Shown: positions 54,801 to 61,995, counted from the stretch's first letter. The stretch is 64,000 bases of DNA from Candidatus Zipacnadum vermilionense (GCA_029821755.1 JALGSV010000004.1:124001-188000), one strand, 5' to 3'. Numbers and translations are program-made. The notes: a model not told the origin generated them from the sequence alone.

Positions 54801-55996
54801 GCCTGGCCTACTCGACGACCGTGGTGTCGTGGCATGACGACGAGGCGGCGGAGGTAACGCTCGCCCTGCGCCTGCCGCGCGAGCCGGAACGGCTGGTCTG
54901 CTACGGCGTGGATGGGGTCAACAGTCTGCCCTTCACCTGGGACGACGGCGTGGCGACGGCGAAGCTGCATATGCCCGCCAAGGAGGTTAAGGTGGTGGAT
55001 GCGGAGGTGTTCGGGCCGGAGTCGGCGGTGGAGCACTGGTGGGGATACCAGCAGCGGATGTGGCACCAGTTGGAGACGCCCAAGGTGGACTTCCGGCCGT
55101 ACCGGGAGGGCAAGTGGCTGGATCCGACGGTGGACCTGCGCTTTGGGGCCGAGCTCACCAACGAGCCGCAGAGCGGCGAGGCGTGGGCCCAGCCTCACTC
55201 CCTGCCCCCTCTCCTGGCAGGAGAGGGGGAAACGCGGCCGGGAGCGGACGAGGCGGGGTGGAAGCCCTGCAGCCTAGGGGTGCTGAACTTCGAGGGCGCC
55301 CTACCAGGCCAGCCGGTGTGGGTGCGACGGAGCTTCACGGTGCCCGCCGCCTGGCTCACCGAGGGCGGGCAGACGCTCTTGCTGAGCTCCTCCTGGGCGG
55401 GGCCGCACTACCTGGGGTCGGCCCAGATGTACCTCAACGGGAAGAGGTTGCACGACTGGACCACCCGCACGTACAACGAGTTCGACGTGAGCGAGGCGCT
55501 ACTGCCGGGAGAGAACGTGGTGGGGTTCGCCTTCCGAGGCGACGCGGAATACCAGGGCTTCAGCGGGAACGTATGGCTATATCACCGGACGCGGCCGCTG
55601 CAGTCGGTGGAGTTGGCGGGAGAGTGGTCGGGAGCCGACGACGAGGAGCAGCCGGTGACGGTGACGCTGCCGGGCCAGGGGAAGGCCAAGTGGCCCACGC
55701 GGACGATCTTGATCCCGAAGGAGTGGGAGGGGAAATACCAGGTGCGGCTGTACATGATCGGGGCGCGGGAATCGGTGCTGGGAGCGTGGGTGAATGAGCG
55801 GCTGGTCCGGCGGCACCATCACCTGCTGGGCACGCGGGCCGACGTGGATATCACCAACCACCTGGAGTTCGGCGAGGAGAACACGTTGACGCTGGCATAT
55901 GGGAATGAGAGCAACGGACCGGACGTGCGGCCGGAGACGGTGCCGAACTGGGATCTGTCGGTGTTGAGGCTGGACTTGTACCCGGCGCAGGAGTAG
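51893..55996 (+). CDS. Large secreted glycoside hydrolase (beta-galactosidase-like) with embedded repeat
   Basis: 1367 residues from ATG 51893 (TAGGAGC). Residues 1-25 are a signal peptide (KLILTAALAALAVGAGA). The region ~150-600 looks like a TIM barrel of GH42 or related type (DVDFMVEHGLRFEPWLDPAN, TAMGWMHPQGELAHDPWYD) interrupted by a jelly-roll segment (KVYLYWFPISYRG, DVTGKLREGQNEIALHLLG); ~780-960 resembles the trimerisation/glutamine-amidotransferase-like domain of beta-galactosidases (LPPAVGKALAAWVRAGGTYV, GRGTVIALGTAFWRSS); the C-terminal ~250 residues are beta-sandwiches that resemble the sugar-binding domain of GH2 enzymes (FEGALPGQPVWVRRSFTVP). Residues ~1100-1118 are an inserted repeat. 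Catalytic Glu residues not assigned. Substrate unknown. Confidence 0.8.
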   Translation: MNYPTLLSKLILTAALAALAVGAGADGKWRAAGTETLPARSALRAYGHVTATTTRYEADGKAPVSVTRFACQGREQAQTVVGKFLADLALSPEVKTVTLTIAGRRVPVTVTPAGAGFVGCVVGSEARVLSSGTAAALVAWGGSHRELLMGARRRAPYPAYLDRFDRYGWGCYGMGGFNDFHGWRSKSEANPTEDVDFMVEHGLRFEPWLDPANFDNSDGIIKNTESEWMFKRAAEGGLDVAFRLYGDAGGADWTQRRFPEYAEQPASFLMSGWHGPSEFWKAQPHLTWYDPDIQRYMAVKAQDMIKEYGDAPTAMGWMHPQGELAHDPWYDVHDDYSATAARSWREYLQQDGVSLAEARRMYKRAQPFANWSQVPIPEYATFAGLGGSFLDLGGQWHYRMENSSNQAPAATWYDLPEEQKYAGVAGQWWVGSLETDWQTLNMPGSDMIFKVFPATNLYASSWWRRELALTAAQAGQAKVYLYWFPISYRGIHTGERARYHGVWLNGEKVGEIGEWGALDVTGKLREGQNEIALHLLGSVWDGRVFLSTEAPAIYPYLGEDMNRLWVLWKGWHNDSKSAAWWDILDGMRQADPNRPIKFMAPIAMGADRWLKLATRWGGFGHFTGEGMWYFPWYKRYGWLYEVPGSSETAGPANSVADQFDSFRRTFLAGLNGHDPVFLAQTYTRNPDLRQWWLDHDPVLKRMGKADIYGPQVLIYRSTRQEGELSPQWQPYPELGLATREVQSPWNWDIGRGTLQTLGQSYLYLDDDGVTDGKMNGFPLIIDGGNEALPPAVGKALAAWVRAGGTYVTLPFTGRNTYESPDGWPVRALTGCEIGKLRKPGAGMVTIRANQTVFQALAGKTFPDAGRSVDFQGGNHDILGVELIPGADCEVLATFENGAPAMLKRQLGRGTVIALGTAFWRSSQDIMGIWWPQPIETDFIGALLNGVNFPKASCTTDDRLVWAQPYRTNNGLAYSTTVVSWHDDEAAEVTLALRLPREPERLVCYGVDGVNSLPFTWDDGVATAKLHMPAKEVKVVDAEVFGPESAVEHWWGYQQRMWHQLETPKVDFRPYREGKWLDPTVDLRFGAELTNEPQSGEAWAQPHSLPPLLAGEGETRPGADEAGWKPCSLGVLNFEGALPGQPVWVRRSFTVPAAWLTEGGQTLLLSSSWAGPHYLGSAQMYLNGKRLHDWTTRTYNEFDVSEALLPGENVVGFAFRGDAEYQGFSGNVWLYHRTRPLQSVELAGEWSGADDEEQPVTVTLPGQGKAKWPTRTILIPKEWEGKYQVRLYMIGARESVLGAWVNERLVRRHHHLLGTRADVDITNHLEFGEENTLTLAYGNESNGPDVRPETVPNWDLSVLRLDLYPAQE
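55193..55240. repeat. Family A repeat copy inside the glycosidase coding sequence
   Basis: CCTCACTCCCTGCCCCCTCT, CCTGG, CAGGAGAGGGGGAAACGCGG: the same as the 40000-40039 copy read on the opposite strand. It is in frame and translates to a Pro/Gly-rich loop (PHSLPPLLAGEGETRPG) at residues ~1102-1118. Confidence 0.85.
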
Positions 55997-56013
55997 GCGG
56001 CAGCAGGCCCCTG

Positions 56014-56036
56014 CCCGTAGCGGAAACCTCTACGGG
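56014..56036. terminator. Hairpin shared by convergent genes
   Basis: CCCGTAG (56014-56020) and CTACGGG (56030-56036) lie between the glycosidase stop and the end of the RseB-like gene, whose stop codon overlaps the right arm. No T-tract on either strand. Confidence 0.5.
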
Positions 56037-57244
56037 ATAGAGGCGGCGATGCGCTGGAGGGTGTCGTCGGGCAGGGGGCCGAAGACGAGATAGACTGCGT
56101 CACCGCGGACGGCCATGGCGAAGCTGCCGCGGGGTCGCTGGACCACGGCCGCTCCCCCGGCCGCCTCCGCGTCGGTCGGAAGCCGCTGGCGGATGTCCTG
56201 GCGGCGGCCGACCATCACGGTCAGGGCGGTCACGTCGTCACTGAAGTGCAGAATGCCGCGGGTACCCCGGCCGCCCTCCCGGGTCAGCATAGTGCGGCGG
56301 AGAGTGAAGCCCTCCGGGACGAAGCTCGGGGGCGTGACGGTGAAGCCCAGGACCTGGCCAAGCTGCTCCGGGGAGACGACCCGGCCGTGAGGACGCTGCC
56401 CGTCAGGCTGACCGGGCGTGTCGCGGCGGGCGGGCAGGCGAGGGCGCAGCTTGCGCGGCTCGGCACCGGGACGCGCTCCCGACGGGGGCGGCGCCGTTTC
56501 CGGCTGTCCGCCGGGAGCAGGAGCCGGGGCGCCGGCGGGCGGACGCGGCGTCTGGATGCCCGCCGGCGGCGAGTCCGAGGGGGCGGGGGGCCTAGCGCCA
56601 GGCGCCGAGGGAACCGCCGCGACCTGAGGCGGAGCCGACGTGGTTGGGGAGGACGCTCCCGGGCCGTACTTGACCCGCAGGTAGCGCACGGAGTAAACCA
56701 CGCGGCCAAAGGCGTCCCGCCGCTCGCGGCCCAGCGGAAAGCCTGTCTCCACGTCAATCCACAGACTTACGGACTGGCCGCTACGCCCCTTGCGTGGGTG
56801 GATCGTCACCTGGCGCACGCGCCGTCCAGCAATATCGGTCTCCGGCCCCAGTTCCACCTTATAGTTCTTGGTCAATCTCCCCAGGGGGGGCACCTCAGTC
56901 ATCATCCCCAATAGGGGGCGGGCCTTGGGATGCGTGGGGTCTCTCTGCTGGTAGCCCTTCCCCGCCTCGCGCACGATCTCTTTGCCTTTGGCCGGACCTT
57001 CCGTGAACTTCACCACCGTACGCTGCGGGGTATGCTTAACTTGCGCCTGGGCCTGGACGATGCCCTCGGGGCGCGCGAGTCGGGTCTCGACCTGCCCCTC
57101 GAGCGTGACGTTCTTCTCCGCCTGCCGCGCGCGGGCGAGAAGCTCGAGCGCCTGTTGCTCGTCTTGCGGCTGACAGCCGGTCAGCAAGTAGGTGCTGACC
57201 AGGCCGAGGACCGCGGCAACTTTGGCCAAGGCAGGGAGTCTCAT
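56030..57244 (-). CDS. RseB/MucB-like sigma-regulatory lipoprotein
   Basis: 404 residues from ATG 57244; GTG 57259 would add five. Lipoprotein signal MRLPALAKVAAVLGLVSTYL-LTGC. The N-terminal domain (TLEGQVETRLARPEGIVQAQ, TVVKFTEGPAKGKEIVREAG, SVSLWIDVETGFPLGRERRD) is the MucB/RseB LolA-like fold; a ~100-residue Pro/Ala/Gly-rich linker follows (~200-300); the C-terminal domain (VTPPSFVPEGFTLRRTMLTR, HFSDDVTALTVMVGRRQDIR, VRGDAVYLVFGPLPDDTLQR) is MucB/RseB_C. RseB shields the anti-sigma factor until lipid or stress signals arrive. It follows the ECF sigma and anti-sigma genes, so the three are a cell-envelope stress unit. Confidence 0.85.
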   Translation of the reverse strand: MRLPALAKVAAVLGLVSTYLLTGCQPQDEQQALELLARARQAEKNVTLEGQVETRLARPEGIVQAQAQVKHTPQRTVVKFTEGPAKGKEIVREAGKGYQQRDPTHPKARPLLGMMTEVPPLGRLTKNYKVELGPETDIAGRRVRQVTIHPRKGRSGQSVSLWIDVETGFPLGRERRDAFGRVVYSVRYLRVKYGPGASSPTTSAPPQVAAVPSAPGARPPAPSDSPPAGIQTPRPPAGAPAPAPGGQPETAPPPSGARPGAEPRKLRPRLPARRDTPGQPDGQRPHGRVVSPEQLGQVLGFTVTPPSFVPEGFTLRRTMLTREGGRGTRGILHFSDDVTALTVMVGRRQDIRQRLPTDAEAAGGAAVVQRPRGSFAMAVRGDAVYLVFGPLPDDTLQRIAASIP

Positions 57245-57289
57245 GGTTGTTTGGAGCACACGCTATTCCGGCCTGTGCTTGACGCCCTT

Positions 57290-57313
57290 AGCACAGGTTG
57301 GAGAGCCTGCGCT
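57290..57313. repeat. Hairpin of the CAGG/CCTG type (family C)
   Basis: AGCACAGG (57290-57297), TTGGAGAG loop, CCTGCGCT (57306-57313) in the gap between the anti-sigma and RseB-like genes. The tail GCCTGCGCTACCC recurs exactly at 63587-63599 after a similar hairpin. Confidence 0.6.
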
Positions 57314-57321
57314 ACCCAAAG

Positions 57322-57774
57322 CTAGGCATCCTGCGAAAGAACGATGTCGAGAGCGCGGGCGACCTCACCGGCCCAGGGGTCCTCGGACACGACTCGCGCA
57401 TTGACCGGCATGAGCTGAGGCCCCAGGTCGCCGGGATGCGAGGTGGGCTGTAGCCGCGCCATGAAGGTCAGGGCCAGGCCCACGGCCGCGACCATGGTGG
57501 TCAGAGCCAAGGCGGGGCGCCAGGCGCGGCGCACCACCGACTGGCGGCGCGACTGGGGCGCGACCAGGCGCGCAGCCACCGCCGGCCACAGGCCACGGCG
57601 GGGGGTGGCGGGCGGAGCGGTGCCCAGCAGGCCCCGCAGACGCTCGCCCTGACGTAGGGCCTCCCGGCAGCGCGGGCAGCGCTGCAGGTGGCGCTCCACC
57701 GCCGGCCAACGCCGGGCGGGAAGCTCTCCCGCTTCGTGCAGAATCAGCAGTTTTTCGCAAGTTCTACATCGCAT
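57322..57774 (-). CDS. Zinc-binding anti-sigma factor (zf-HC2)
   Basis: 150 residues from ATG 57774, which overlaps the sigma stop by 11 bases and has GGGGAG inside the sigma gene, giving coupled translation. MRCRTCEKLLILHEAGELPA and VERHLQRCPRCREALRQGER form the H-x3-C-x2-C anti-sigma domain; one helix (ALALTTMVAAVGLALTFMA) anchors it in the inner membrane; a ~40-residue periplasmic tail would meet RseB. It holds the ECF sigma inactive. Confidence 0.88.
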   Translation of the reverse strand: MRCRTCEKLLILHEAGELPARRWPAVERHLQRCPRCREALRQGERLRGLLGTAPPATPRRGLWPAVAARLVAPQSRRQSVVRRAWRPALALTTMVAAVGLALTFMARLQPTSHPGDLGPQLMPVNARVVSEDPWAGEVARALDIVLSQDA

Positions 57775-58375
57775 GAGATGTCTCCCCCGAGGCCTCCAGG
57801 GCCGGTCCCAGCCGCCGACGCAAGGCCTCCCGACCCCGCGCCAAGCGCGAAATGACAGTGCCGCGAGCAATCCCCAGATCCCGTGCAATGTCGTTAACCG
57901 GCATGTCCTCCCAGTAGAACATCGCCACCACCAAGCGCTGGTGTTGGGGCAGCGTCATGACCGCGGTCTGGACCTTCCGCGCCAGGCCCTTGCCGGCAAG
58001 AACCTCCTCCGTCGGGGCCTCCTGGTCGGGCCAAGTCTCGGCGTCGGTATCGGTGATCTCCTCGGTCACTTGCCGCCGGCGGATGTGGTCCCAGATCAGG
58101 TTGAGAGCGATGCGCCGCAACCAGCCGCCGAAGGCCTGCTCGTGGCGGAGGCGGCCCAGGTTCTCCCACGCCCGCACGAAGCTGTCCTGAGTCAGGTCCT
58201 CAGCCACCGCCATGTCCCCGACCATGTGCAGAGCCAACCCGTAGATTCGCTGCTCGTGCGTGCGAAACAACTGCTCGAACGCCTGGCGGGAGCCGCCCTG
58301 GGCCTGTCGTACCAGCGAGGTGTGTTCCTGGGCCATCGCTTGCCTATTATATATTGTCTCGGCCACTGAGGCCAC
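57764..58375 (-). CDS. ECF RNA polymerase sigma factor (SigE/RpoE-like)
   Basis: 203 residues from GTG 58375, chosen because GGAGGG lies six bases before it; ATG 58336 would give 190 residues with MAQEHTSLVRQAQGGSRQAF as N-terminus, and TATAAT lies nine bases before that, so a leaderless short form is also possible. Region 2 (FEQLFRTHEQRIYGLALHMV, AEDLTQDSFVRAWENLGRL) and region 4 (LPQHQRLVVAMFYWEDMPVN, LGIARGTVISRLARGREALR) are intact. It controls envelope-stress genes, with its anti-sigma downstream. Confidence 0.92.
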   Translation of the reverse strand: MASVAETIYNRQAMAQEHTSLVRQAQGGSRQAFEQLFRTHEQRIYGLALHMVGDMAVAEDLTQDSFVRAWENLGRLRHEQAFGGWLRRIALNLIWDHIRRRQVTEEITDTDAETWPDQEAPTEEVLAGKGLARKVQTAVMTLPQHQRLVVAMFYWEDMPVNDIARDLGIARGTVISRLARGREALRRRLGPALEASGETSHAM

Positions 58376-58570
58376 TGCAGGCCCTCCGCGAGGCGCATAT
58401 TTCTAATTACTTAGACGGAACGGGAGGGTAGATGATTCCGAGATTCTGAGGGGGGGAAGGGGCGGGAGGGGCGAGAAGCATACCTGGAGACGCCGGTAGA
58501 TGTCGGCCCGCGCCGTTTGCGCGACGACAGATTCTACCCGGCCCGCCCAGGAGGTTCGACGCGCCTGGTG

Positions 58571-58626
58571 GGCCGGATAGGTTCCGTCTCGCGCGTTCCG
58601 CGCGAGCCACCTACCCGGCCCCTCCT
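58571..58626. repeat. Dispersed palindromic repeat, family B, copy 3 (inverted)
   Basis: GGCCGGATAGGTTCCGTCTC, CGCGCGTTCCGCGCG hairpin, CACCTACCCGGCCCCTCCT; the reverse complement matches 8856-8902. A second partial set (TTTGCGCGACGACAG, ACCCGGCCCGCCCAGGAGG) lies just left, so 58505-58626 is compound and fills the gap between trpB2 and the ECF sigma gene. The rest of 58376-58504 shows nothing further. Confidence 0.75.
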
Positions 58627-58672
58627 GGCTTGTTCTGGAGGTATCCGGGCCCTCCGTCTGTGTCGGTCCCGG

Positions 58673-60034
58673 CTACTCCTTGATCGGGGGGAGGTCGCCG
58701 AGGGCCTTGTCGATGTTCTCCTGGGGCAGCGAGTAGTCTACCAACTGTCCCGCGAAGTAGGCCTCGTAGCCCGACAGGTCCAGCAAGCCGTGGCCGCTGA
58801 GGTTAAACAGGATCACGCGCTCCTCGCCAGCCTCCTTGGCTTTTTCGGCCTCGATGATGACCTGGCGAACGGCATGGGCGCTCTCTGGCGCCGGAATCCA
58901 GCCCTCCGACCGGGCGAAGGTCACCGCGGCGTCGAAGCACTCCACCTGGTTGAGCGCGGCGGCCTCGATGACCCCGGTGTCCACCAGCAGCGCGACCTCC
59001 GGCGCCACGCCGTGGTAGCGCAAGCCGCCGGCGTGCAAGGGAGCGGGCATGAAGGTGTGGCCCAGCGTGTACATAAACAGCATCGGGGTCATGCCGTTGG
59101 TGTCGCCGAAATCGTAGCGATACGGCGCCCGGGTGAGCGTCGGGCAGGCGGTCGGCTCCACCCCGACGAGACGCGGGTTGGTGGTACCGGCAAGCTTGTC
59201 CGCGGCGAAGGGGAAGGCCAGGCCGGCGAAGTTGCTGCCCCCACCCACGCAGCCGATGACCACGTCGGGGTACTCTCCGGCGATCTCCATCTGTTGTTTC
59301 GCCTCCAGGCCGATGATGCTCTGGTGGATCATGACGTGGTTGAGCACGCTGCCCAGCGAGTAGCGGGAATCGTCGCGCTGCACACAGTCTTCCAGGGCTT
59401 CGGAGATGGCGATGCCCAGGCTGCCGGGGGTGTCGGGGTCCTGGGCGAGGATGCTGCGACCGAACTCCGTCACGTCGCTGGGGCTGGGGATGAAGTCAGC
59501 GCCCCAGACCTGGCCCGTGATGCGGCGGCCGGGCTTGGCGTCGTAGCTCACGCGGACCATGTAGACGGTCAGTTCCATGTCGAAGATGGAGCAGGCCCAG
59601 GCCAGGGCGCTGCCCCACTGGCCGGCGCCGGTCTCGGTGGTCAGGCGCTTGACGCCCTCCTGCTTGTTGTAGTAGGCCTGGGCCAGGGCGGTGTTGGGCT
59701 TGTGGCTGCCGGCGGGACTGACGCCCTCGTACTTGTAGTAGACGTGGGCCGGGGTGTCGAGCGCCTGCTCCAGCCGGTAAGCGCGGTAGAGGGGCGAGGG
59801 CCGGTAGCGGCGATAGGCGTCGATGACCTCGTCAGGGATCTCGATCCAGCGGTCCGAGCTCATCTCCTGCATGATCAGGCCCATGGGGAAGATGGGGGCC
59901 AGGTCGTCGGGCCCAATCGGCTCGCCGGTGCCGGGATGCAGGGGCGGGGCCAAAGGGCGGGGCAGGTCGGGAGCGATGTTGTACCACTTGTCCGGCATGG
60001 CGTCGTGAGGCAGGTCAATGCGGTAGTCTTTCAT
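58673..60034 (-). CDS. trpB2: Tryptophan synthase beta chain, TrpB2 type
   Basis: 453 residues from ATG 60034 with AAGGAGGA. TrpB2 signatures: [40 protein letters not shown] (PLP-binding Lys in SHKPN), [40 protein letters not shown] and the C-terminal [15 protein letters not shown]. TrpB2 is longer than TrpB1 by insertions near the N-terminus and does not need TrpA. It makes tryptophan from indole and serine. The leader upstream (60124-60331) has a Trp-codon attenuator, which supports a real role in tryptophan supply. Confidence 0.95.
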   Translation of the reverse strand: MKDYRIDLPHDAMPDKWYNIAPDLPRPLAPPLHPGTGEPIGPDDLAPIFPMGLIMQEMSSDRWIEIPDEVIDAYRRYRPSPLYRAYRLEQALDTPAHVYYKYEGVSPAGSHKPNTALAQAYYNKQEGVKRLTTETGAGQWGSALAWACSIFDMELTVYMVRVSYDAKPGRRITGQVWGADFIPSPSDVTEFGRSILAQDPDTPGSLGIAISEALEDCVQRDDSRYSLGSVLNHVMIHQSIIGLEAKQQMEIAGEYPDVVIGCVGGGSNFAGLAFPFAADKLAGTTNPRLVGVEPTACPTLTRAPYRYDFGDTNGMTPMLFMYTLGHTFMPAPLHAGGLRYHGVAPEVALLVDTGVIEAAALNQVECFDAAVTFARSEGWIPAPESAHAVRQVIIEAEKAKEAGEERVILFNLSGHGLLDLSGYEAYFAGQLVDYSLPQENIDKALGDLPPIKE

Positions 60035-60123
60035 GGCGGGTCCTCCTTGGGATGTAACGCACACTTCGTGTTGACGGACGGGATAACCTTCCGGCGGAAG
60101 GGGCGGGGTGGCCCCGGGCAAAG

Positions 60124-60149
60124 AAAAAAGGGCCGGACAAGCCGGCCCT
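60124..60149 (-). terminator. Attenuator terminator in the trpB2 leader
   Basis: On the minus strand AGGGCCGG (60149-60142), loop CTTGT, CCGGCCCT (60136-60129), then TTTTTTCTTTG. A textbook intrinsic terminator, 90 bases before the trpB2 start and after the Trp leader peptide. The left arm can also pair with an upstream segment. Confidence 0.93.
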
Positions 60150-60233
60150 GGAGTGGTGCGAGACACAGATTGTAGAAGCTCAAGACACGCTCAGGCCGGC
60201 CCACGTTATCCCCCAGGTCGCCAGACCCAAGCG
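60141..60233 (-). promoter_or_regulatory. Tryptophan attenuator: alternative RNA pairings 1:2, 2:3, 3:4
   Basis: Segment 1 CGCTTGGGTC (60233-60224, over the first Trp codon) can pair with segment 2 GGCCTGAGCG (60197-60188) in ten base pairs including three G-U. Segment 2 GCCGGCCTG (60200-60192) can instead pair with segment 3 CAGGGCCGGC (60150-60141) with one bulged G. Segment 3 forms the terminator with segment 4. Stalling at the Trp codons would mask segment 1 and free 2 to pair with 3 (read-through); a ribosome at the stop codon (60208-60206) would cover segment 2 and leave the terminator. Pairings were worked out by hand. Confidence 0.85.
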
Positions 60234-60289
60234 GTTCGGATCTCCTGCGCGCACGTGCGCTGAGCAAAGATGACGAAGGTGTCACACAT
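60206..60289 (-). CDS. Trp leader peptide of trpB2
   Basis: 27 residues: MCDTFVIFAQRTCAQ then EIRTAWVWRPGG, with two Trp codons (21 and 23) four codons before the stop. The start codon is only ~7 bases after the predicted transcription start, so translation is nearly leaderless. Function would be to sense charged tRNA-Trp, not to make a product. Confidence 0.85.
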   Translation of the reverse strand: MCDTFVIFAQRTCAQEIRTAWVWRPGG

Positions 60290-60302
60290 AGTACGTGGCA
60301 AG

Positions 60303-60331
60303 TTTATAGCGGAATTGGGGGAGGATGTCAA
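60303..60331 (-). promoter_or_regulatory. Promoter of the trp leader/trpB2 unit
   Basis: On the minus strand TTGACA (60331-60326), 17 bases, TATAAA (60308-60303): one mismatch from the sigma-70 consensus. The region between it and the cysS stop is a family B repeat, so transcription of trpB2 is independent of cysS. Confidence 0.9.
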
Positions 60332-60406
60332 GTGGGAACCTGCGGCTAGCCGGGCGGGCCCGGAAGGAGCGAAGCGAATCCGGCCGGTTCTCCTCAACAG
60401 CCGGAG

Positions 60407-60454
60407 GGCCGGACTCCCCGCGCACTTCGTGCGCGACTCATCGCGGCCCCTCCT
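60407..60454. repeat. Dispersed palindromic repeat, family B, copy 4 (inverted)
   Basis: GGCCGGACTCCCCGCGCACT, TCGTGCGCGAC, then CGCGGCCCCTCCT; the reverse complement matches 8856-8902 closely, including the GCGCACGAAGTGCGC hairpin. Its last two bases overlap the cysS stop codon. A partial copy (GCGAATCCGGCC) lies just to the left at 60374-60385. Confidence 0.8.
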
Positions 60455-61871
60455 AGGCTCTCCGCCACACCGTCCCTCCCGCTGTGTCCTCCAGGATGAT
60501 CCCCTGTTCCGTCAGTTCGTCCCGGATTTGGTCGGCCTTGGCCCAGTCGCGGGCCGCGCGGGCGGCGGTGCGGGCGGCTACCAGGGCGTCTATCTTGTCA
60601 TCGTCGCTCGTCTGGGGGGCAGCGACCTCGGCGAGGGTGACGGTGAGCAGGCCCAGGACCTGGTCGGTGTCGCGGAGGAAGTCCAGGACGCGGTCGCGGT
60701 CGCCGGTGTGGAATTGGCCGCCCTCGATCAGGGGGTTAGTCTCGGCGAGGACCTCGAAGACCACGCCCAGGGCGCCGGGGACGTTGAGGTCATCGTCCAG
60801 AGCCTCGCGGAACTTGGCGTGGGCACGAGTAAGGATCTCCCCCACCTGAGCGGACTCACCCTCGGGGAGCGGCAGGCGCGGGAGGCGGCTGACGTAGGTG
60901 GTCAGACGGTCGAGAGCCGACTCGCTCTGCTGCAGGCCGTCGAGGGTGAAGTTAAGCTGCTTGCGGTAGTGGGCGGTCATGAGCTGGTGCCGGACGGCCA
61001 TGGGGCGGTGGCCCTTGGCCAGCAGGTCGCCGAGGGTGTAGTAGTTGCCCAGGGACTTGGACATCTTGTGCCCGTCGACGATGAGGAACTCGACGTGGGT
61101 CCAGAAGCGGGAGAAAGGTTGGCCGGTGGCCGCCTCGCTCTGCGCAATCTCGTTCTCGTGGTGCGGAAAGAGCAAGTCCACCGCGCCGGCGTGCAGGTCC
61201 ATGGTCTCGCCGAGGTATTGCATGGACATGGCGGAGCACTCGATATGCCAGCCGGGGCGGCCAGGGCCCCAGGGGCTGTCCCAGGTCGGCTCGCCGGGCT
61301 TGGCCGCCTTCCACAGCACGAAATCGGCGACGGCCTCGCGCTCGTACTCGTCCTCCTGCAAGCGCCCAAACTCGCGGACGTCGGCGGCCTCCTCCGGGCG
61401 GACACCGGAGAGGCGACCGTACTGGGGGAAGGAGGAGATGTCGAAGTAGACCGAGCCGTCGCGGACGTAGGCGTGCCCCTTGTCGAGGAGGGTCTGGATG
61501 AGGGCCAGCATCTGCGGGATGTGCTCGGTGGCGCGGGGGTACTTCCAGGCGGGTGCGATGTTGAGTGTGCACAGGTCCTGGAAGAACAGCTCGGCGTAAC
61601 GCCCAGTGAATTCGGACAGGGGGACGCCCTCGCTCTGGCAGCCGGCGATGGTCTTGTCGTCCACATCGGTGAGGTTCATCACCTGGTGGACCTCCCAGCC
61701 CAGGTAGCGTAGGTAGCGGCAGAGGAGATCGGCGGCCAAGAAGAACCGCAGGTTGCCGATCGTCACGACGTTGTAGACAGTCGGGCCGCAGGTGTAGAGG
61801 CGGACGGTGTGCCCGTCCGCGGGGGCGAAGTCTTCCTCGCGACGGGCTAAGGAGTTGTGGAGGCGGAGCAC
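60453..61871 (-). CDS. cysS: Cysteinyl-tRNA synthetase
   Basis: 472 residues. RLYTCGPTVYNVV carries the zinc Cys; the HIGH motif is replaced by TIGNLRFF; VHQVMNLTDVDDKTI, WHIECSAMSMQYLGETMDLH (second zinc Cys), FPHHENEIAQSEA and the KMSKS loop GHKMSKSLGNYYT follow, and the C-terminal DALR-like helical domain ends KADQIRDELTEQGIILED. It charges tRNA-Cys. All motifs are in place except the first His of HIGH, which is Thr. No start problem: ATG/TTG at 61871 begins the conserved LRLHNSLARREE. Confidence 0.95.
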   Translation of the reverse strand: MLRLHNSLARREEDFAPADGHTVRLYTCGPTVYNVVTIGNLRFFLAADLLCRYLRYLGWEVHQVMNLTDVDDKTIAGCQSEGVPLSEFTGRYAELFFQDLCTLNIAPAWKYPRATEHIPQMLALIQTLLDKGHAYVRDGSVYFDISSFPQYGRLSGVRPEEAADVREFGRLQEDEYEREAVADFVLWKAAKPGEPTWDSPWGPGRPGWHIECSAMSMQYLGETMDLHAGAVDLLFPHHENEIAQSEAATGQPFSRFWTHVEFLIVDGHKMSKSLGNYYTLGDLLAKGHRPMAVRHQLMTAHYRKQLNFTLDGLQQSESALDRLTTYVSRLPRLPLPEGESAQVGEILTRAHAKFREALDDDLNVPGALGVVFEVLAETNPLIEGGQFHTGDRDRVLDFLRDTDQVLGLLTVTLAEVAAPQTSDDDKIDALVAARTAARAARDWAKADQIRDELTEQGIILEDTAGGTVWRRA

Positions 61872-61908
61872 AGGCGGACCCTCCCTGAAGCAGCGGGCAG
61901 ATATGAGA

Positions 61909-61940
61909 GAGCGGAGACCCTCGGCGCAGGGCCTCCGCTC
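61909..61940. terminator. Strong hairpin between tatA and cysS
   Basis: GAGCGGAGACCCT (61909-61921) pairs with AGGGCCTCCGCTC (61928-61940), one G-T pair, loop of six. No T-tract; could end tatA transcripts or protect the cysS leader. No T-box consensus seen. Confidence 0.5.
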
Positions 61941-61995
61941 GCAGGCAGATTGTGCTGAGGCAACCGTCAGGCTGACCCAGGCTTGGAGGCCGGCG

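Noticed and set aside
58407-58672. Short minus-strand open frames before trpB2's end
   Set aside because: They translate repeat family B DNA.
61872-61995. T-box leader before cysS
   Set aside because: A strong hairpin exists, but the T-box consensus AGGGTGGNACCGCG and a terminator/antiterminator pair are missing.
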